Part shown: positions 22,856 through 37,200 of the stretch, piece after piece
How the letters are laid out: each line of letters begins with the position of its first letter
Position numbering within the stretch: position 1 is the stretch's first letter
The notes under the pieces: generated by a model
What the model saw: the letters and a program-made list of their open reading frames with translations, nothing else
Told to the model about the DNA's origin: nothing
The model's database searches: none
Made by a program: the position numbers and the translations under genes
Source: Carallia brachiata
Lineage: Eukaryota > Streptophyta > Magnoliopsida > Malpighiales > Rhizophoraceae
Direction of reading: 5' to 3'
Length of the DNA: 64,000 nucleotides
Assembly (NCBI GenBank): GCA_021464245.1
Contig: JADCRB010000002.1
Span: forward strand, 3,760,573-3,824,572

Positions 22856-24317
22856 TCCCACGGCAAGAAAATGGGTCTTTTTCTACGCGAAGGTTTCGTC
22901 GCCAAAACTGGCAAATTGTCACTAACCATTTTTTGTGACGAAAAAAAGAGCATCGCGTGGATCGTCCTGAAAGCCTTGTTGCCAAATGATTAGTGCAGAA
23001 AGAAAGAGCCCTTCAACTTCCTTTCTGCTTGTGTTGTTTTCTGTTTCGTATAACAAATTCTTGAAATCTCTTCCAATTACAACTTACAATATTGCCTGTA
23101 CAGAGATTATATGTGGTTGCAGCCAACAAAGTGAAATACAAGGTATGGCCCCGCAAGCTGATTTAGAGTTACTTGCTGTCTGATTCCACAGAAGTCCCAT
23201 TGGTTCGTCTTAGAAACTGGGAGACTAGTGTGTTGCTTGATTGAGACTTCTTGGCAAGCATATAAAGCAGAATAAGCATAATCCTCGAACAATTGAACGA
23301 TTGTTCAATCGAATTGGGTTTCTAGTTGGAAGAAATAAGGAGAGATGCGTTGATAAACTTTTTTTTAGAAAATTAAAAATCATTACATCCACATTTGTTT
23401 GTTGACATGACAGATGACATAACAGAATTAATCATGTGGCACCACATGACCTTGTTAATGACAAGTCAACAGCAAAAGACAATTTTCAAATGCAGAATTA
23501 ATGTGGATAGTGAAATTCACTAAAAAAAAAAAAAGAAAGTAGATAAAAAGCAGCCAAATATGAAGGATAAATTTTTACTTTATGCCTTAAATTACTTTCA
23601 ACCGCGTTATTTCTTTCCTATAATTTGACCACATTCTTAAAAACCTATAATCGAAGTTGAGGCTGTTGGTTAATACGTGTATATATATATAATAATATCA
23701 AAGTTCAGGTATTTGTTTATTTTATTTTATTTTTTAAGTGAATAAAACTAATTCATGATGTAATACCAATTAAATATTATTTTTAATTTTTTTTATTCAA
23801 TATTCTATATTCTATTTATTAGGTTGTATAAAATTATGAATAAATTACACTCATTTAAAAAAAAAAAAAGGTTAAAATAAAAATCACCTAAAGTTTCAAA
23901 TGGCAGAGTTGATTCTTTTAGATCATTAAGATTGACGTGTTCACGTGCCAAAATTGATTCATTGACACATTGATAATCACCATAAACCATTAATGGCCAT
24001 TACTAATTAGTTAAATTAAATGAAAAAAAATCCTAACAATCTCTTTCATAATAGGTAGTTAAAAAGAAGCTATAAATAAAAAGTTCAGAGAATATTTTCT
24101 TTTAGTTTCTCAAATATGATATTAAAAATAATATTGATCAAATGATGAATGTTTGCGGAGGTGGCTCACGCACTGCTACAAAAACTCCAAACCCTGATAG
24201 CCAATCCACAAAAGACTACCTTTCAAGCTCCAGTGCAACGGCCCTAATAAAAATACATGCCTATGCTCACACAAACAGCTTAAAATGGAGCAAAGGCTGG
24301 GAACACCATTGATATGG
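22856..24317. other. Intergenic DNA and 3' region of AK-HSDH
   Basis: TTTTTGTGACGAAAAAAAGA near 22929 is of a type often seen inside CACTA/MULE-derived repeats, but no ends are visible. The 23370-23540 block is a diverged copy of the 11500-11700 sequence. The last 200 bp probably hold the AK-HSDH 3' UTR. Confidence 0.4.
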
Positions 24318-27300
24318 CTATGATGGAGCACCAAGATACGAGGCCAATCGCAAGATGTCACTGAAAACTCCACCAGCTGTAACCTGAGCCCCAGCGCCTG
24401 GCCCACGGATGATTAAAGGTTGTTCCTTATACCTCTTTGTTGTGAATGCTATGATGTTATCAGAACCAGAGAGCTGTGAAAATGGGTGATCCTTCTTGTA
24501 TCTTTGCAGCTCAACACGCCCCTCTTCTCTCTCCACATCAACCACGCCAACATATCTCAAAACCTTCACATTGTACGGAACCATATTCATAATGGGATTA
24601 GAATCTAACACACCGACTCAAAGGTTCCAACACCAAACCAACACATGTACATAAATTCTAGCAAGTAATCCTGGAAGGAAGACAACGATCAACAAGATCC
24701 ATTAGGTTTATCCACTTTGCACTCAGAGAGTATGACCTTTGTTCCAGACATCTGGAGGAAACATTTGCATAACTCACCATGTCATTTGCCTTCTATTTTT
24801 CTGTTAATCATGACATACGCATCCATCTTCTCAATGATTCCTCATTTTCTTTGAGTGATTTTTGTTGAAAGTGAGTATGTTGAACAACATTTTAGGTCAT
24901 CACAAGAAGGTGAGGCCACCATTGTTTGTGAAAAGGTTGCAACAAGTCATTCTCAAGGATTTAACACAGCATTTAACCCTAAAACTATTCCCACTCCTTC
25001 CCCCCCCCCCCCCCCCCCCCCCCCCAACCAAACCCCCAGCGCAGTCTAAAGACAGTTTCCCTTCCAGTACCATGCAAGCACTTTTTCCTTTTCCTTTGGA
25101 CAAATGAACTTGGTTTTGTAAGTATCAACTCAGCAATAAATGCTATTTCACAGTCTGCTAGCAGGATAAGTATCTATTAAAGCAAGAATCTTAAGAGATA
25201 CTCACGTCCCCAGCTTCCTCAGCCTCTTGTCTTTTATATGCCAATTCTCGGTCAAACTGTGGCAACTGCTTCATAAATTCTTCAGCCGTGGCAGCAGCCT
25301 TAAGCAATAATCATAAATATTACATAAGAGATGGAACTGCAACGTTTAAGCACTGTGTGATTGACATTAGCTGAATCTTACTCTTAATGGTTCTGGGACA
25401 AGGCTTTCAACAGGGACGTCAGAAAGTTCCAACTTTAAGCCAGATTCTCTGGCAAGAATTATCACCTGCAAAATGTAATGTGGTGAAGTGAAATAAGTGC
25501 ATTGCAGAAGGAATAAAATCATAGTCAGTTATCCAGCAAATCCCATCACACAGAACAACTTCGTAATTACTGCATGTTGACAGAGAACTTCTCAACCATT
25601 GATCCAATCCAACTGTACTGAGAAGGAATAATTGGGTGCATGATTACAAGCCCAATCACCCATGCACAAGAAAGTCATTACGTAAACAGATTAAACGTCA
25701 TATAATAAGAGTGTGATCTAACAACAATAAACTGGTAGCTGGAAAATTGTGGGTGCAATTGAAATTTAAGCAGATGATACCTTTCTAGCAACGTCCGTTC
25801 CAGATAGATCATCCCTCGGATCCGGTTCAGTATAACCTGCTTGCTTTGCTTCTGCCACAATCTCACTAAATGCTCGTTGGCCTGTAAAGTTGTTGAAAAT
25901 ATAGCTCAATGTCCCGCTGCAACGACAAATAATGGGATTAATGTTAGATTATTAAAATTAAATGTAGAACTTTGCGGCGATTTTGTCTGAGACCGTGAAG
26001 TTAACCAGGTAAACAAAACTTGCCTGAATATTCCTTCAATGCGCAATATTTTATCACCTGTTTCCAGGAGACCTCGTAAAGTGTTAATAATTGGAAGCCC
26101 AGCTCCAACGGTTGCCTCATAAAAGTAATGTGTGTACGATTGCCGTTGAAGAGCTCTCAGTTTTAAGTACTGAATTTATGCAGGGAAAAGGTTACCAAAA
26201 GGCCCAACAACATGGAGTGGTGCAGAAGCAGGGTTGGAGCATAAATTGCCAGCGACAGAAAAAGGGTCGTCGCATAACAAAATCAGTGACAAAACTTTCC
26301 AATTCAAAGAGTGAAATTATATGGTCTGTAGTATTGTCTTATCTAGGTTACTAAAATGAACTCATGCATCTAATTCATTGTTCGGTCACACTAATGCCTA
26401 CATAGTAGACAATGTAAACTGCAGGAGACTTCACACAAAAATAAAAGGATGGACTACCATGGAGACAGGGATCCAGAAATTTATTCCTGCTGCTTCATTT
26501 AGTCATGCTTTCAACCAATAGACAGCAACTCCAGTTGTGGGGGTATTTTTAGGTAATTATTCAATTTCAGTACATTTTCCCACAAAACCCTTGAGGACAA
26601 ATAGTCTTTTTACTTAACAAAGTCTTGTTGATTAACAAGCTCACTTAAATGTATGCAATCTCCTAGGCTTTTGCAATTAATGATGCATTAGCATGGCTTA
26701 GTATCAAAGGCATCTAAATTGACTGTTTCTTACTTGAAATACCATTGCAGTGCCAATCTTCATCTACTTCTAGAATCTGGATAGCTAAATTAATCTGACC
26801 TATGGCCACCGAATCACAAATCAGTGGACCTGGTGCTTCAGGCTAACCAATTTATTCAGATAACTCCTACCACGGAAAGGGGTCAAAGGAGTGGGGTAAA
26901 AAGGTTGAATTATATTGAGGGGACAGATTTGTGAAAATCCTTAATGCACTTCTGATTGCAGCTACTCTGGATAATACAGACAGATGATATGTTTACAATG
27001 AAGCTGTATTGATGTAGAAAACATGCAGGAGAAAAGATAATCGGAGAAATGAGGAAATATAAATGGTAGAGCTACCTCTATATGGAGACCAAAAAGAAAA
27101 TGGATAAAAATTTAATCGATTCATCACTAACTAGATTGTCCCTTTTGTATAGCAACCTTGACACATTTTATTTCTACTATCATTATGAAAGAAACAAATG
27201 GAGCCCTTAACTGAAATGGAATCCAGCTTGGCAATCTTAGATTCAGAATCCTCCTGAGATAGACTGGTACAAATTTAAAATTTAAAGAAATTGTCCACCA

Positions 27301-30300
27301 CAGTTGCTTGATCCAATGAGCAGATTAAAAACCAAATATCCGTAAATCAAATTGACTAATTCAAGATCCATTGCTTCTACTTTAGGTGGATATACTAGGT
27401 GATAAGAAAAGGCAATCTTTTTAGAGTCCCTTTAAACACAAATGGAAAAGATACTAACTTATAAATGAGTTTAAGAGAGTGAAGAGTGTCTTAATTACAT
27501 AGGAAAACAAAAACTTACAGATTTTACTAGTATCGTTATAAAAGTTAGTAATGTCCAACATACGCAAAAGTTATAAAAATATTTTAGAAGAAACATTGAT
27601 TATGATAGAAGAGATGCTCTAGAGGTTTTTGTCAATCAAATTACATGAAGTAGGCTTGAGTTGGGTTCACATTGAGGATGCATATATGATTACATTTTGA
27701 CCGTGATATGCTTTCATAACCCTCACCAACACTAACTTGTAACATGTGACCAGAGTTAGTACAAGTGGCCCAATGGCATGCTTTGTGTATATTTCAATTA
27801 TATAAACATATAGTAATCTGTACTATCGTCCAGAACATCTTCCATACAAGAACAAGACAACGCAAATTTACACACGAAACAATAGATATAATAAGGCAAA
27901 ACAATGAAGATTTATCTAAGCTACAGCTTTCTATGATGTTGATGACATTACCATATCAAGGGGCCCTGAGTTTGCTTTTTTGTTTGGGGTGATGACATGA
28001 ATTCCTTTTCGCAACCAGTCATAGTAATGGCATGCAACACTGGCGTCTGCTGTACAATCTACGACGGCTGTGTTTGGAATGAAATGCTTCCCATGTACAT
28101 GTTGAGTGAATTTCTCTATGTCAGCCATTTCTCCTTTCTCCTTCATAAGCTCTCTCCATTTTGACAAGTCAATCCCCCTAAGTCAAAGATAAATTCCATG
28201 AGAAGTTAGCTAATACAATAGAGATTCTAGAATGCATACGGTTCATGATGCTTGTCCTGCAATGGCAAAGATATCACATAAACCAATCTCTCTTACAGAC
28301 AAATGTGGCTTTCAATTGACCGTCCTACTATTTTCAACATGAACCCATAAATGGTTTACCAAAGCACAAACGAAGAAAGCATCTAGGGCAAGGCCTCCAA
28401 TGGTCATTTCTTTAAGAAGGATAAAACCCCAAACAAATTGTGTTAAATTGTTAAAATCGTACATCATGCATTGGTGGGCTGCTCATTACTAGTAAGATCC
28501 AAGGCTTGTCATATGTTATAGGAGAGACGGCACATCCAAAATGGCAACGTATTAATAACAAATATTCTTTCACAAATCCAAAAATCTTCCAACCATATTG
28601 ATACTCCAATTCATCTTCTCTATAGATACTAGCCATGTAAAATTCACTTTACCAAAACATCGACACCACCTCCAAAGGATGCTCCCTATGATATTTAGCA
28701 ATCCATGGCATACTCATTCATCTGACCTAGGGAAACCCCACAATGTGGGAATCCGTGCCTCACTTCGCCTCACTTCAATGCCCAGCTCAGCGCCTGGGCA
28801 CACTTTCAGTGCCACTGGAACAGGACATCTTAAGCAGTAGTGTAAGACAAACGTCCTTGCAATCATTACAGCAAGACAAGAAACTTGCTATGGAAAGACT
28901 GTTAATTACCAACATAACTGTTAAGTATTGATGTGTGTGTTTCTATGTACATAGTTTTCCCATATCGGTTATGCAGATATATAAAGTGATAGACTAGTAA
29001 TATAAACATAGCCTCCTCCTAATAACGTGTGTGGGCTTTTCAGCATCTTATTTTCATTTACATAGTATCAGAGCTATTAAGTTTTAAAAGAGAGAGAGTT
29101 TCCCAAGAGAGAAACCCTAGTAATTCATTAAGTGAGTTTCTCAATGGAGAAACTCTTGTTCTCAAGTCAAAAAAAAAAAAAAAAAAACTAGCTTGTGTGA
29201 ACAGGGTTGCTGTAGCCACAGTACCCCGCTGCTACAATGCATACAGTGCTTCCGGCAACCGCTACACTGCCTCCGGCCACTGCTAGAGTTTTTTTTTTTT
29301 TTTTTTGGGGTAATCTTGTATAGTCAGTTCAATGCTACAACCATGGGTGAAAAATAAATGGTGCTAGTGACCATATCTACAGAGGGATACAAGCAATTTA
29401 TTGAATTTTAGAATTCTCAAAAGCATCCCTATGACATGACCAAAGGTAATATCAAGTCTTGTTACCCCAAGATAATTGAGCTTACCTACTATTTGTCTAT
29501 ATCTCTTTGGATGCTCATATAGCTCTCCATCTTCTACTACCAATTTCAAATTGGATCCATAGGTGAATCCATTGGTTTTGTTCCCAACAAACCTGTTTCG
29601 GATAGTAAATCCAACGCATACTTCCTTTGACTGAAAAGGATGCCTTATTTACATCAAGCTACCTCAATGCCTAAAAAATATTTCAATTGTCCAAGACCCT
29701 TAGTTTAAAAGTGTTTAGCAAGAAATTGTTTTAAAGACTCTATTCTTGCAAAATCACTTCCAGTTTTAATAATATCATCCACATGTACTTTGAAAAGTAT
29801 ACTCCCTACATTAGAGGTTCACGAGAAAACAGAATGATCACTATGATAACGAGAAAGGCCAAATTTAGTGAACACCTCACTGAACTTACCAAAGCAGGCC
29901 CTCGAAGACTGTTTGAGGCCATAAAAAGATTTCTTCAACCAACACACTTTCCTAGACTCCCCCTATGCAACAAATCCTAGTGGTTGCTCTATATATAACT
30001 CTTCCTATAAATGAAAATAAAATGCTAAAAAGCCCACACACCTTGTTAGGAAGAGGCTATATTTATATTACTAGTCTATCACCTTAGACATCTACATAAC
30101 TGATATGAGACAACTATTTATATAGAAACTCACACACACCAATATTCTCGACACTCCCCCTCAAGTTGGAGCAAAAATGTTAATTATACTCAACTTGTTA
30201 CAAAGAACATTGATCTTTAGCTCCATGTAAAGACTTTGTAAGAATGTTGGTGTAAAGATTTGCAGAAGCGTAGGCTCAGTAACTTAAATAGATCAAAAGA

Positions 30301-33300
30301 GGGAAGAAACAAGTCACATTAAATGAGCTATTGGACGCTACATCTTACCTAAAACCTTAAATTTAGGTTATAGGTCTTCTAACCACACTTATATGTTACT
30401 TTACTCTTTCTTTCCTTTTCAATATGAGATTTCTATATCTTATACTTTAACATGCCCCCTCACGCGAAATCCCAACTTACTTGAGTTAAGCCCAGCTCAC
30501 TTAAGCTGGAAGCGTGAACAAATAATGAAAATCCAACTCAAGGCAGTGAGATTCAGGCTCTAATACCATGTAAAGACTTGCATAAGTGTGGGTCCAGTAA
30601 CTTAGATGGATCACAAGAGAGAAGAAGCAAGCAAAATTAAATGGGCTTTTGGATACCACATCTTACTTAAAACCTTACGATTTAAGTTATGAGTTTTCTA
30701 GCCATACTTATACGTTACTTTACTCATTCTTTCCTTTCCAATATGAGATTTCTATATCTTATACTTCAACAATAACAAAGCCTTAGGGCCCACTTAGCTT
30801 AGCTGACAGCTAGTGACTAATAGAAAGAGACAGGCAACTCGTTACTCTTAGGCATTACACTTTTAAATAGAAGTTAAAAACTGGCAGCTTTGATGCTGAC
30901 AAAACCAATTTGTGTTTAGTCGAAGTAACAAACAGTCACTGAACAATGGGTTGTAATCTTCCCAACAATTGAACCAAGCACACACTCCCCGAAGTACCCT
31001 CTCAACCTACTACTTCACCGTGGTGAACTTTTTTTTTTTTTGGTCTCTTGAACAATGAGCCATTTGTAATGGTCACACCATGCATGATTTAAACTAGGTG
31101 GTGATACGTATAACCTACATATGCCCCTAAAGGTATATAAGCACGTATAACTATGCTGAACAAGAAGATAGCTCAAGCTTCAATGGATATTAAAAAATAG
31201 AACTTCAACATTCACAAATAAAAACTCAATTCCAACTAAAAAGAAGGTATAAATTCATAAATTATGCCATGAAGCACCTTGATCTCATTTAACCATGCCA
31301 TATTTGTTATCATGCACATATCAATAACTTAATTGTGCCCTAGTTATATGTAATACTTGTAATTATAATCATCGCTTTTGTTTTTCAAGAGACTTTAGTC
31401 AGAACATTTTCTCTATACTCTGTCTAAAAGTGATTCAATGCATTTGCCATGTCTAAAAAGAAGAGAAACCACATCTAAGAAAATAATCCCGAGAAACAAT
31501 GTCGCAATAGAAGCAATGTTGTAAAAACTCACAACATACTTGTCACTCAAAAGCATTGTTCTTGAGCCAGTTATTCCCATGACACGCAAATCAATGTTAA
31601 ATTCTTCCTTGAGAACTGCTGCCTGCTCACAATTACAGAACTGATTCAGATTTAGAGTTTAGTAGCCAGGATATAAATAAATAAATAAATGAAAAATATA
31701 GAAATGAAGCAATGCAACATAACCATCTACTAAATTTTTACAACATTTTTACAATCATGCCAGTGGGTAACAAAAGGCACCCACCACTGATGCACAAGAA
31801 TGGTACTAGCAATACCAAACTGACTAGTTCCAGCTTACTGAGATATTTTAATCTAGAGTCCATCATCTTCTAAAGGCTGCTTTGCTAACCCATCCACGGG
31901 CCATGTTTCCAGAGTCGAATAAAAGGAAAGAAATAGTGATAAATACCCAGAAGCCTAAGGGAGGTCAACTGGATTCTTTTATACCTTTCAAAGCCATGAT
32001 ACAAGACCAGCCGAATCATCATCAGCGAAAAGTCGTTTAACCAAGCATCCAACTAGAGAACTCTTTGTCGGAGATAAATACTAATTTCACATCTCAAATA
32101 TTCTGAAAATTACTCCACAACTTGATCTATAACAGTAACAATCTATGCTATAAACAGAAACAAGTTTGAGAAACAACATTTGCCATTTCTGTCTGAAGTT
32201 TTATTGTACCATTTCAGTCATGCAAAAATATCTTCACTTGCACATGCAATTACTGGAGGATCTCTAACACTCTATGAGAGAAACGACTTTCTTTCTTCAT
32301 TGCAGTCATGTCAAAAGATCGGATCAGACCATCAATTCCTTGCCCATAAACTTACACTAAGTTTCAAGCCACTTTTACCACTCAGAACTAACAGAAATTC
32401 GGGTTGGCCTCAATCAAGTGCTAAGCCCACATACCCATAATTTCACGTTAAATATGTGAGCGCATAAGGAGATGAGTAACAAGCCTACTAAATTTATAGA
32501 CCACAATTTTTCCCATCCCATCCAATGGATTTGCTATGATTCACTAGGCCCAACAAAGAAATTGCAAACATACAAATGATCCCATTAGTAAATAATAACA
32601 ATGAAAACAAACTCAAACTTTGGGGGAATTTCTCAAGTAAATTACACAAATGTTAGTCTGAAAAAAAAAAAAAAAAACCCAATCTCAAGCAATAGAAACA
32701 GGACCTAGGGCCCAGACTGTTGTATTTGAATTTGATATAAAATTCTTCCAACTGACATTTACATCATCAACTGCTATGCACTAAAAGGAATGTTAAAAGT
32801 ATTTAAATCTCTTGTTGAAGATACTATTTTATTGCTAAAAAATAAACGGTTCTGATAACATCAATTGATTACTAACTTGGGCAAGAAAAGATACTAAATG
32901 ATTTTAATGCCGTGTTGGCATACTTAGCACTTCAGTTCAGTTGAGGCTAATTGAAATGATAAATGATATCACAATTATAAAATTGTACCCCTCAAACTTT
33001 TTTATGTTCTTAAATTTTTTATAGTCAGTTTTCCAGATATTATTATCAGCACATCAAGATAGTCATCGTACTCTGACTCCAATAAGGACTGAATACTAAT
33101 GATCATCAATACATAATGTGCAATATAAATTATAAAAGACTTTTCATGAAACTTGCACCTGGTCTCTGAGTTGGTCAAGCAATGTGCTACCAATCAGTCC
33201 AGGTCCAATAATCCCCATTGCTATAGTTGTCCTTGAGAGATAGAACCTTGAATGGACAGCTCTTAAAGCCTTTATACAATCTTCATGCTTGACTACTACT

Positions 33301-34192
33301 GTAATATTGTACTCGGAGCAACCTTGAGCTATAGCACGGACATTAATATTAGCCTGCAATGCAAGAATACTTCACACCTTTCTCATAGAAATGAGCAAAA
33401 GGACAATATATAGAGAGTTGAAAGCTGAATGAAAGCTGGGCAACCACTTTGAATGTCCACTTTTTACTTACCTTGGCTAAAGCATTGAAAAGAGTAGCAC
33501 TGACACCAGGAGTACTGGCCATTTTCTGCCCAACTGTTGCCAAAATACTACAATTTGGAATGACGGCAACCTGAGAACAGAGATGATTAGAAAAAGAACT
33601 GACATACGAAAATAAGCATCCAGCAAAAAACAGCCAAAAAATAGATAATGCGGACACTGCATGAGGCGAAATAGGAATATAGCTTCAAAACTCAGATTCT
33701 AAAGTTAGAGGTAGAATAAATTAGTCCACATGCTGAACAAGACAAAGGTGAAATATGTTATTTTACACTTGGTGCAAAAGGCAAAAAAAAATTATATCAC
33801 CATTTCATACTGATAATTACAGGAATCTTTGTGGACCCTCAAAACCTTAGAGACATAAAAGACAACACAACTGCTGGATTTTCACACTCGTTAATAATCA
33901 AGCTTGACAATATCATACAACAAAAATGGTGCCAGATTCCAAAATCATTTCAACTCTAGCCATAAGGGAAACCTAGCCAGCATCATTATAAAACTGTACT
34001 AAAAAAATATATGTTATAATCAAATTCTATCCCTGAATTTACAATTCCATAAAAAACAGGTTTTTATCAGGCTTCACATACGTGAAAGCAGATCTCTTAT
34101 TCCCTAAAGGATTTGATCTTGTGTCTTCAAGGTATCTTAATCTTGCTATCTCTCATCTTCTTCTCTCCAATAGCAACTGATACTAGCTCTCG

Positions 34193-34242
<50 letters not shown>

Positions 34243-37200
34243 ACCCCTCCCTCCCTCCCTCTGTCTCTGCACGTTAATATGCGTGAATGTGTACACAAGC
34301 CCATGCCCTAAGCCCAAGTCCATAGCGCAATTTTTTCGTTTCCCCCTTGCTTCCTTTGCAAAAATTATTTTTTCCTTGGGTTTTAAAGGATCATATGCAA
34401 TTTCTCTCTATTATCTATTCCTAGTTCATCCAAAAAGAAGGAAGAAAAGGCCAAGGCACATGAATTTCATTCCACATAATTAAGATAGGGGAAAAGAAAG
34501 AAATGCAAGCAAACATCAACTCAAAACTAGCAAACAAAACCAAGCTTGGAGAGTTGTTGTTTGCCCTTAGTTCGATAATCAAGTTTTCTATTGTAAATTT
34601 CTTGATTTAAGTTGGACTTACCGTGTAGGAAACTTAACTTATTTTGGTAAGTAATTATGAGAAAATTGATCTTTGTGCATGTCTATTCAAATTCTTTTAG
34701 CTCTTTTCTTTTGGAAGTCATAATCCGCAAGGGAAAGGATATTAGTGATAACACTTCCCCACCTGCCCCTTTCATTCCCTTTCAAAAGGCACACCCTTCT
34801 TCTTTCTTCTTGTTCTTTATCTTTCATTGTGTCAAAAGTGGCATGCTACTTCAGCAAACAAACAACCCTGCTTTGACCTTGAACTTACATAAAATTGTAT
34901 GCATTCAACCTAAAACCAATGATTCTTCTATTTCTGATGACCAAGCCTTAAATTCTCAAATTTTTAAACCCTAAAACCACAACAAAAACACTTGTGGATG
35001 GATATGTCAAAACCATTCTTCACCCAAGATATAAGTAAATTAAAAAATATAACATAAGTATTTTACAAATTAGCGTGAAATTTTATGATATTACGATCCA
35101 TTTGATGCACTACGAAAATCCCAGAGAAAAAAAGGGTCCCAATAACCTTAAATGCAACATTTAACCCAAGGGAGTACCTGTGAAAGACGTCCAGCATCCA
35201 ATGCTTGACGAAATCTGGACTGCAAAGCCTGTGCAACAGCTTCAACTTCCTTCTCAGGCACGGCAAAGCACACAGAATGCTCACTACTAGCCTACATTAA
35301 CATCAATAATTAGCTTATGTATTATTTAAGAAACTCATCAGGGCTAAAGACTGGAGAATTAAGAACCTGAGATATCATAATAACATTAGCTCCCACATCT
35401 TTCGCAGCACCAAAAATATCACTAGCTGTACCAGGAACACCAGCCATTCCAGTTCTGCCAAAAGAAAACAGGTGTCATAATACTCACCTAACGGACAAGA
35501 CAAGTGCAACTATAAGAATGCCAAAACAAAAGCACCAGAAAAAATCTAACCCCTCAACATTGACAAGAGCCAAATTGTCTATCGTTGCAAAACCTTTCAC
35601 TGGGGAGTCCAATTTCTGGCCATCTTCACTCCCATTGAGAGAAGGCCGGCAGATCATTGTTCCAGGTGCAGAAAGGTTGAAAATGTTCCTTATAACAATT
35701 GGAATGTCATATTGCATGACAGGTATAATAGTACGGGGATGTAAAACATTTGCCCCAAAATATGACTGCACATTAACAAGATTTTAATATCAGAAACGTG
35801 ATGTTAGCAACTGGCAAGGAACATCAGTTGTATAAGAAGAGTGGCCAAGTTCACACCATTTCCCACGCCTCCTGATAAGACAATGTCCTTAGTATCACAG
35901 CCTCACTTACTGCAAAAGATATGAATGAAAAAATGTTTCTTAATTGGGCCAAACGGCATGGACTCATAGACAGAAAATTTGCTAAAATCATAAAAAAAGG
36001 ACAGCCAAACAAGAACTTTTTAATGCTACAAAAAGGAGAACCAATGTCATAGAGATTAAATATTTGTATGATGCTAATATTTGCTAAAATTGATCATACT
36101 ATAGCAATATAGTAGGTATTAATGTCTTATACCGAAAATTCGGATCTTATAATACACAGCAAACATTATTTACTGCATAGCAGAGATGCAAGATTATGGA
36201 AGACATTAAATATTTCCAAAATAATAATTTTTAATGTTGATCATACTATAACTGCATAAAAAAAAAGGATTAAATTTTATTATTTTCCATTTTCGCACAC
36301 AAAAGAGTCTCCATGAGAATTGAGTCTAGGAGGAATTTCCTTCTTGATATTATAGTCAAGTTTCAAAATGCATGTCCCTTTAGAACTCAAAAAAGATTCT
36401 ACTTCAAAGTTAGACAGGTTTCTCAAACAGCGCATGTAGAAGATGCAAATCCCAGGTACCAAAAGGATCCAATTCTTGTGCCCCGTAAACAAACCTTTCC
36501 TGGGGTCCGCACTGTATACACCATCGACATCAGTCCAAATTGTCACCTGTCGAGCCTGTAACAGAGCACCCATTATAGCTGCAGAGAAGTCACTTCCATC
36601 CCGCTTTAAAGTAGTGGGGATATTTTGAGGTGTACTTGCTATGAAACCAGTAGCAATTACTGTCTTAGACGGATTTTGAGAAAACCATTCCTTTAGTCTC
36701 ATTTTAGATTTTGGAAAATCTGGATCAACTTGATTAGAACTGGTAGGATTTACAACAAGCACATCCCTGGTATCCATCCATTTACAATCTAGCCCACTCT
36801 GCATAGAGCACAGTAAAATACTACTTCAGATGGTCTGCAAAATGGCAATGGGTGGGCAATTATATGGAAATTGAGCAAATGAACATTTAACCTTTTTGAC
36901 AACATATGATAACATCTGTGCAGACCAAAGCTCCCCATGGCCTACAACAAAATCAGTAAAAGACTCTGTTGCATGACCGGCTGTCAGAATGAAAAATCAA
37001 ATCATCAGTTCCTAAAAGCACTAATGAAATCAAAATTTTCCATTCGCTCGGTTGCAGCAAGGAACAGAAATATCAGCCATTTTAGCCAGTCCGCAGCCAT
37101 ACAAGAATGTGCATAATGCATGGTATGAAAGCTCACAGGCACACCTACAAAAAAGTGCATATGTATTTCTCTTGTTCCTTGCTGCTACATTCATTTAATT

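Noticed and set aside
24855..25107. Pro-rich ORFs across the C-run
   Set aside because: Caused by the 26-C homopolymer within an AK-HSDH intron.
30246..30776. 5-bp target duplication for the TRIM
   Set aside because: Flanks GTTGG and ATAAC differ, so no duplication is claimed.
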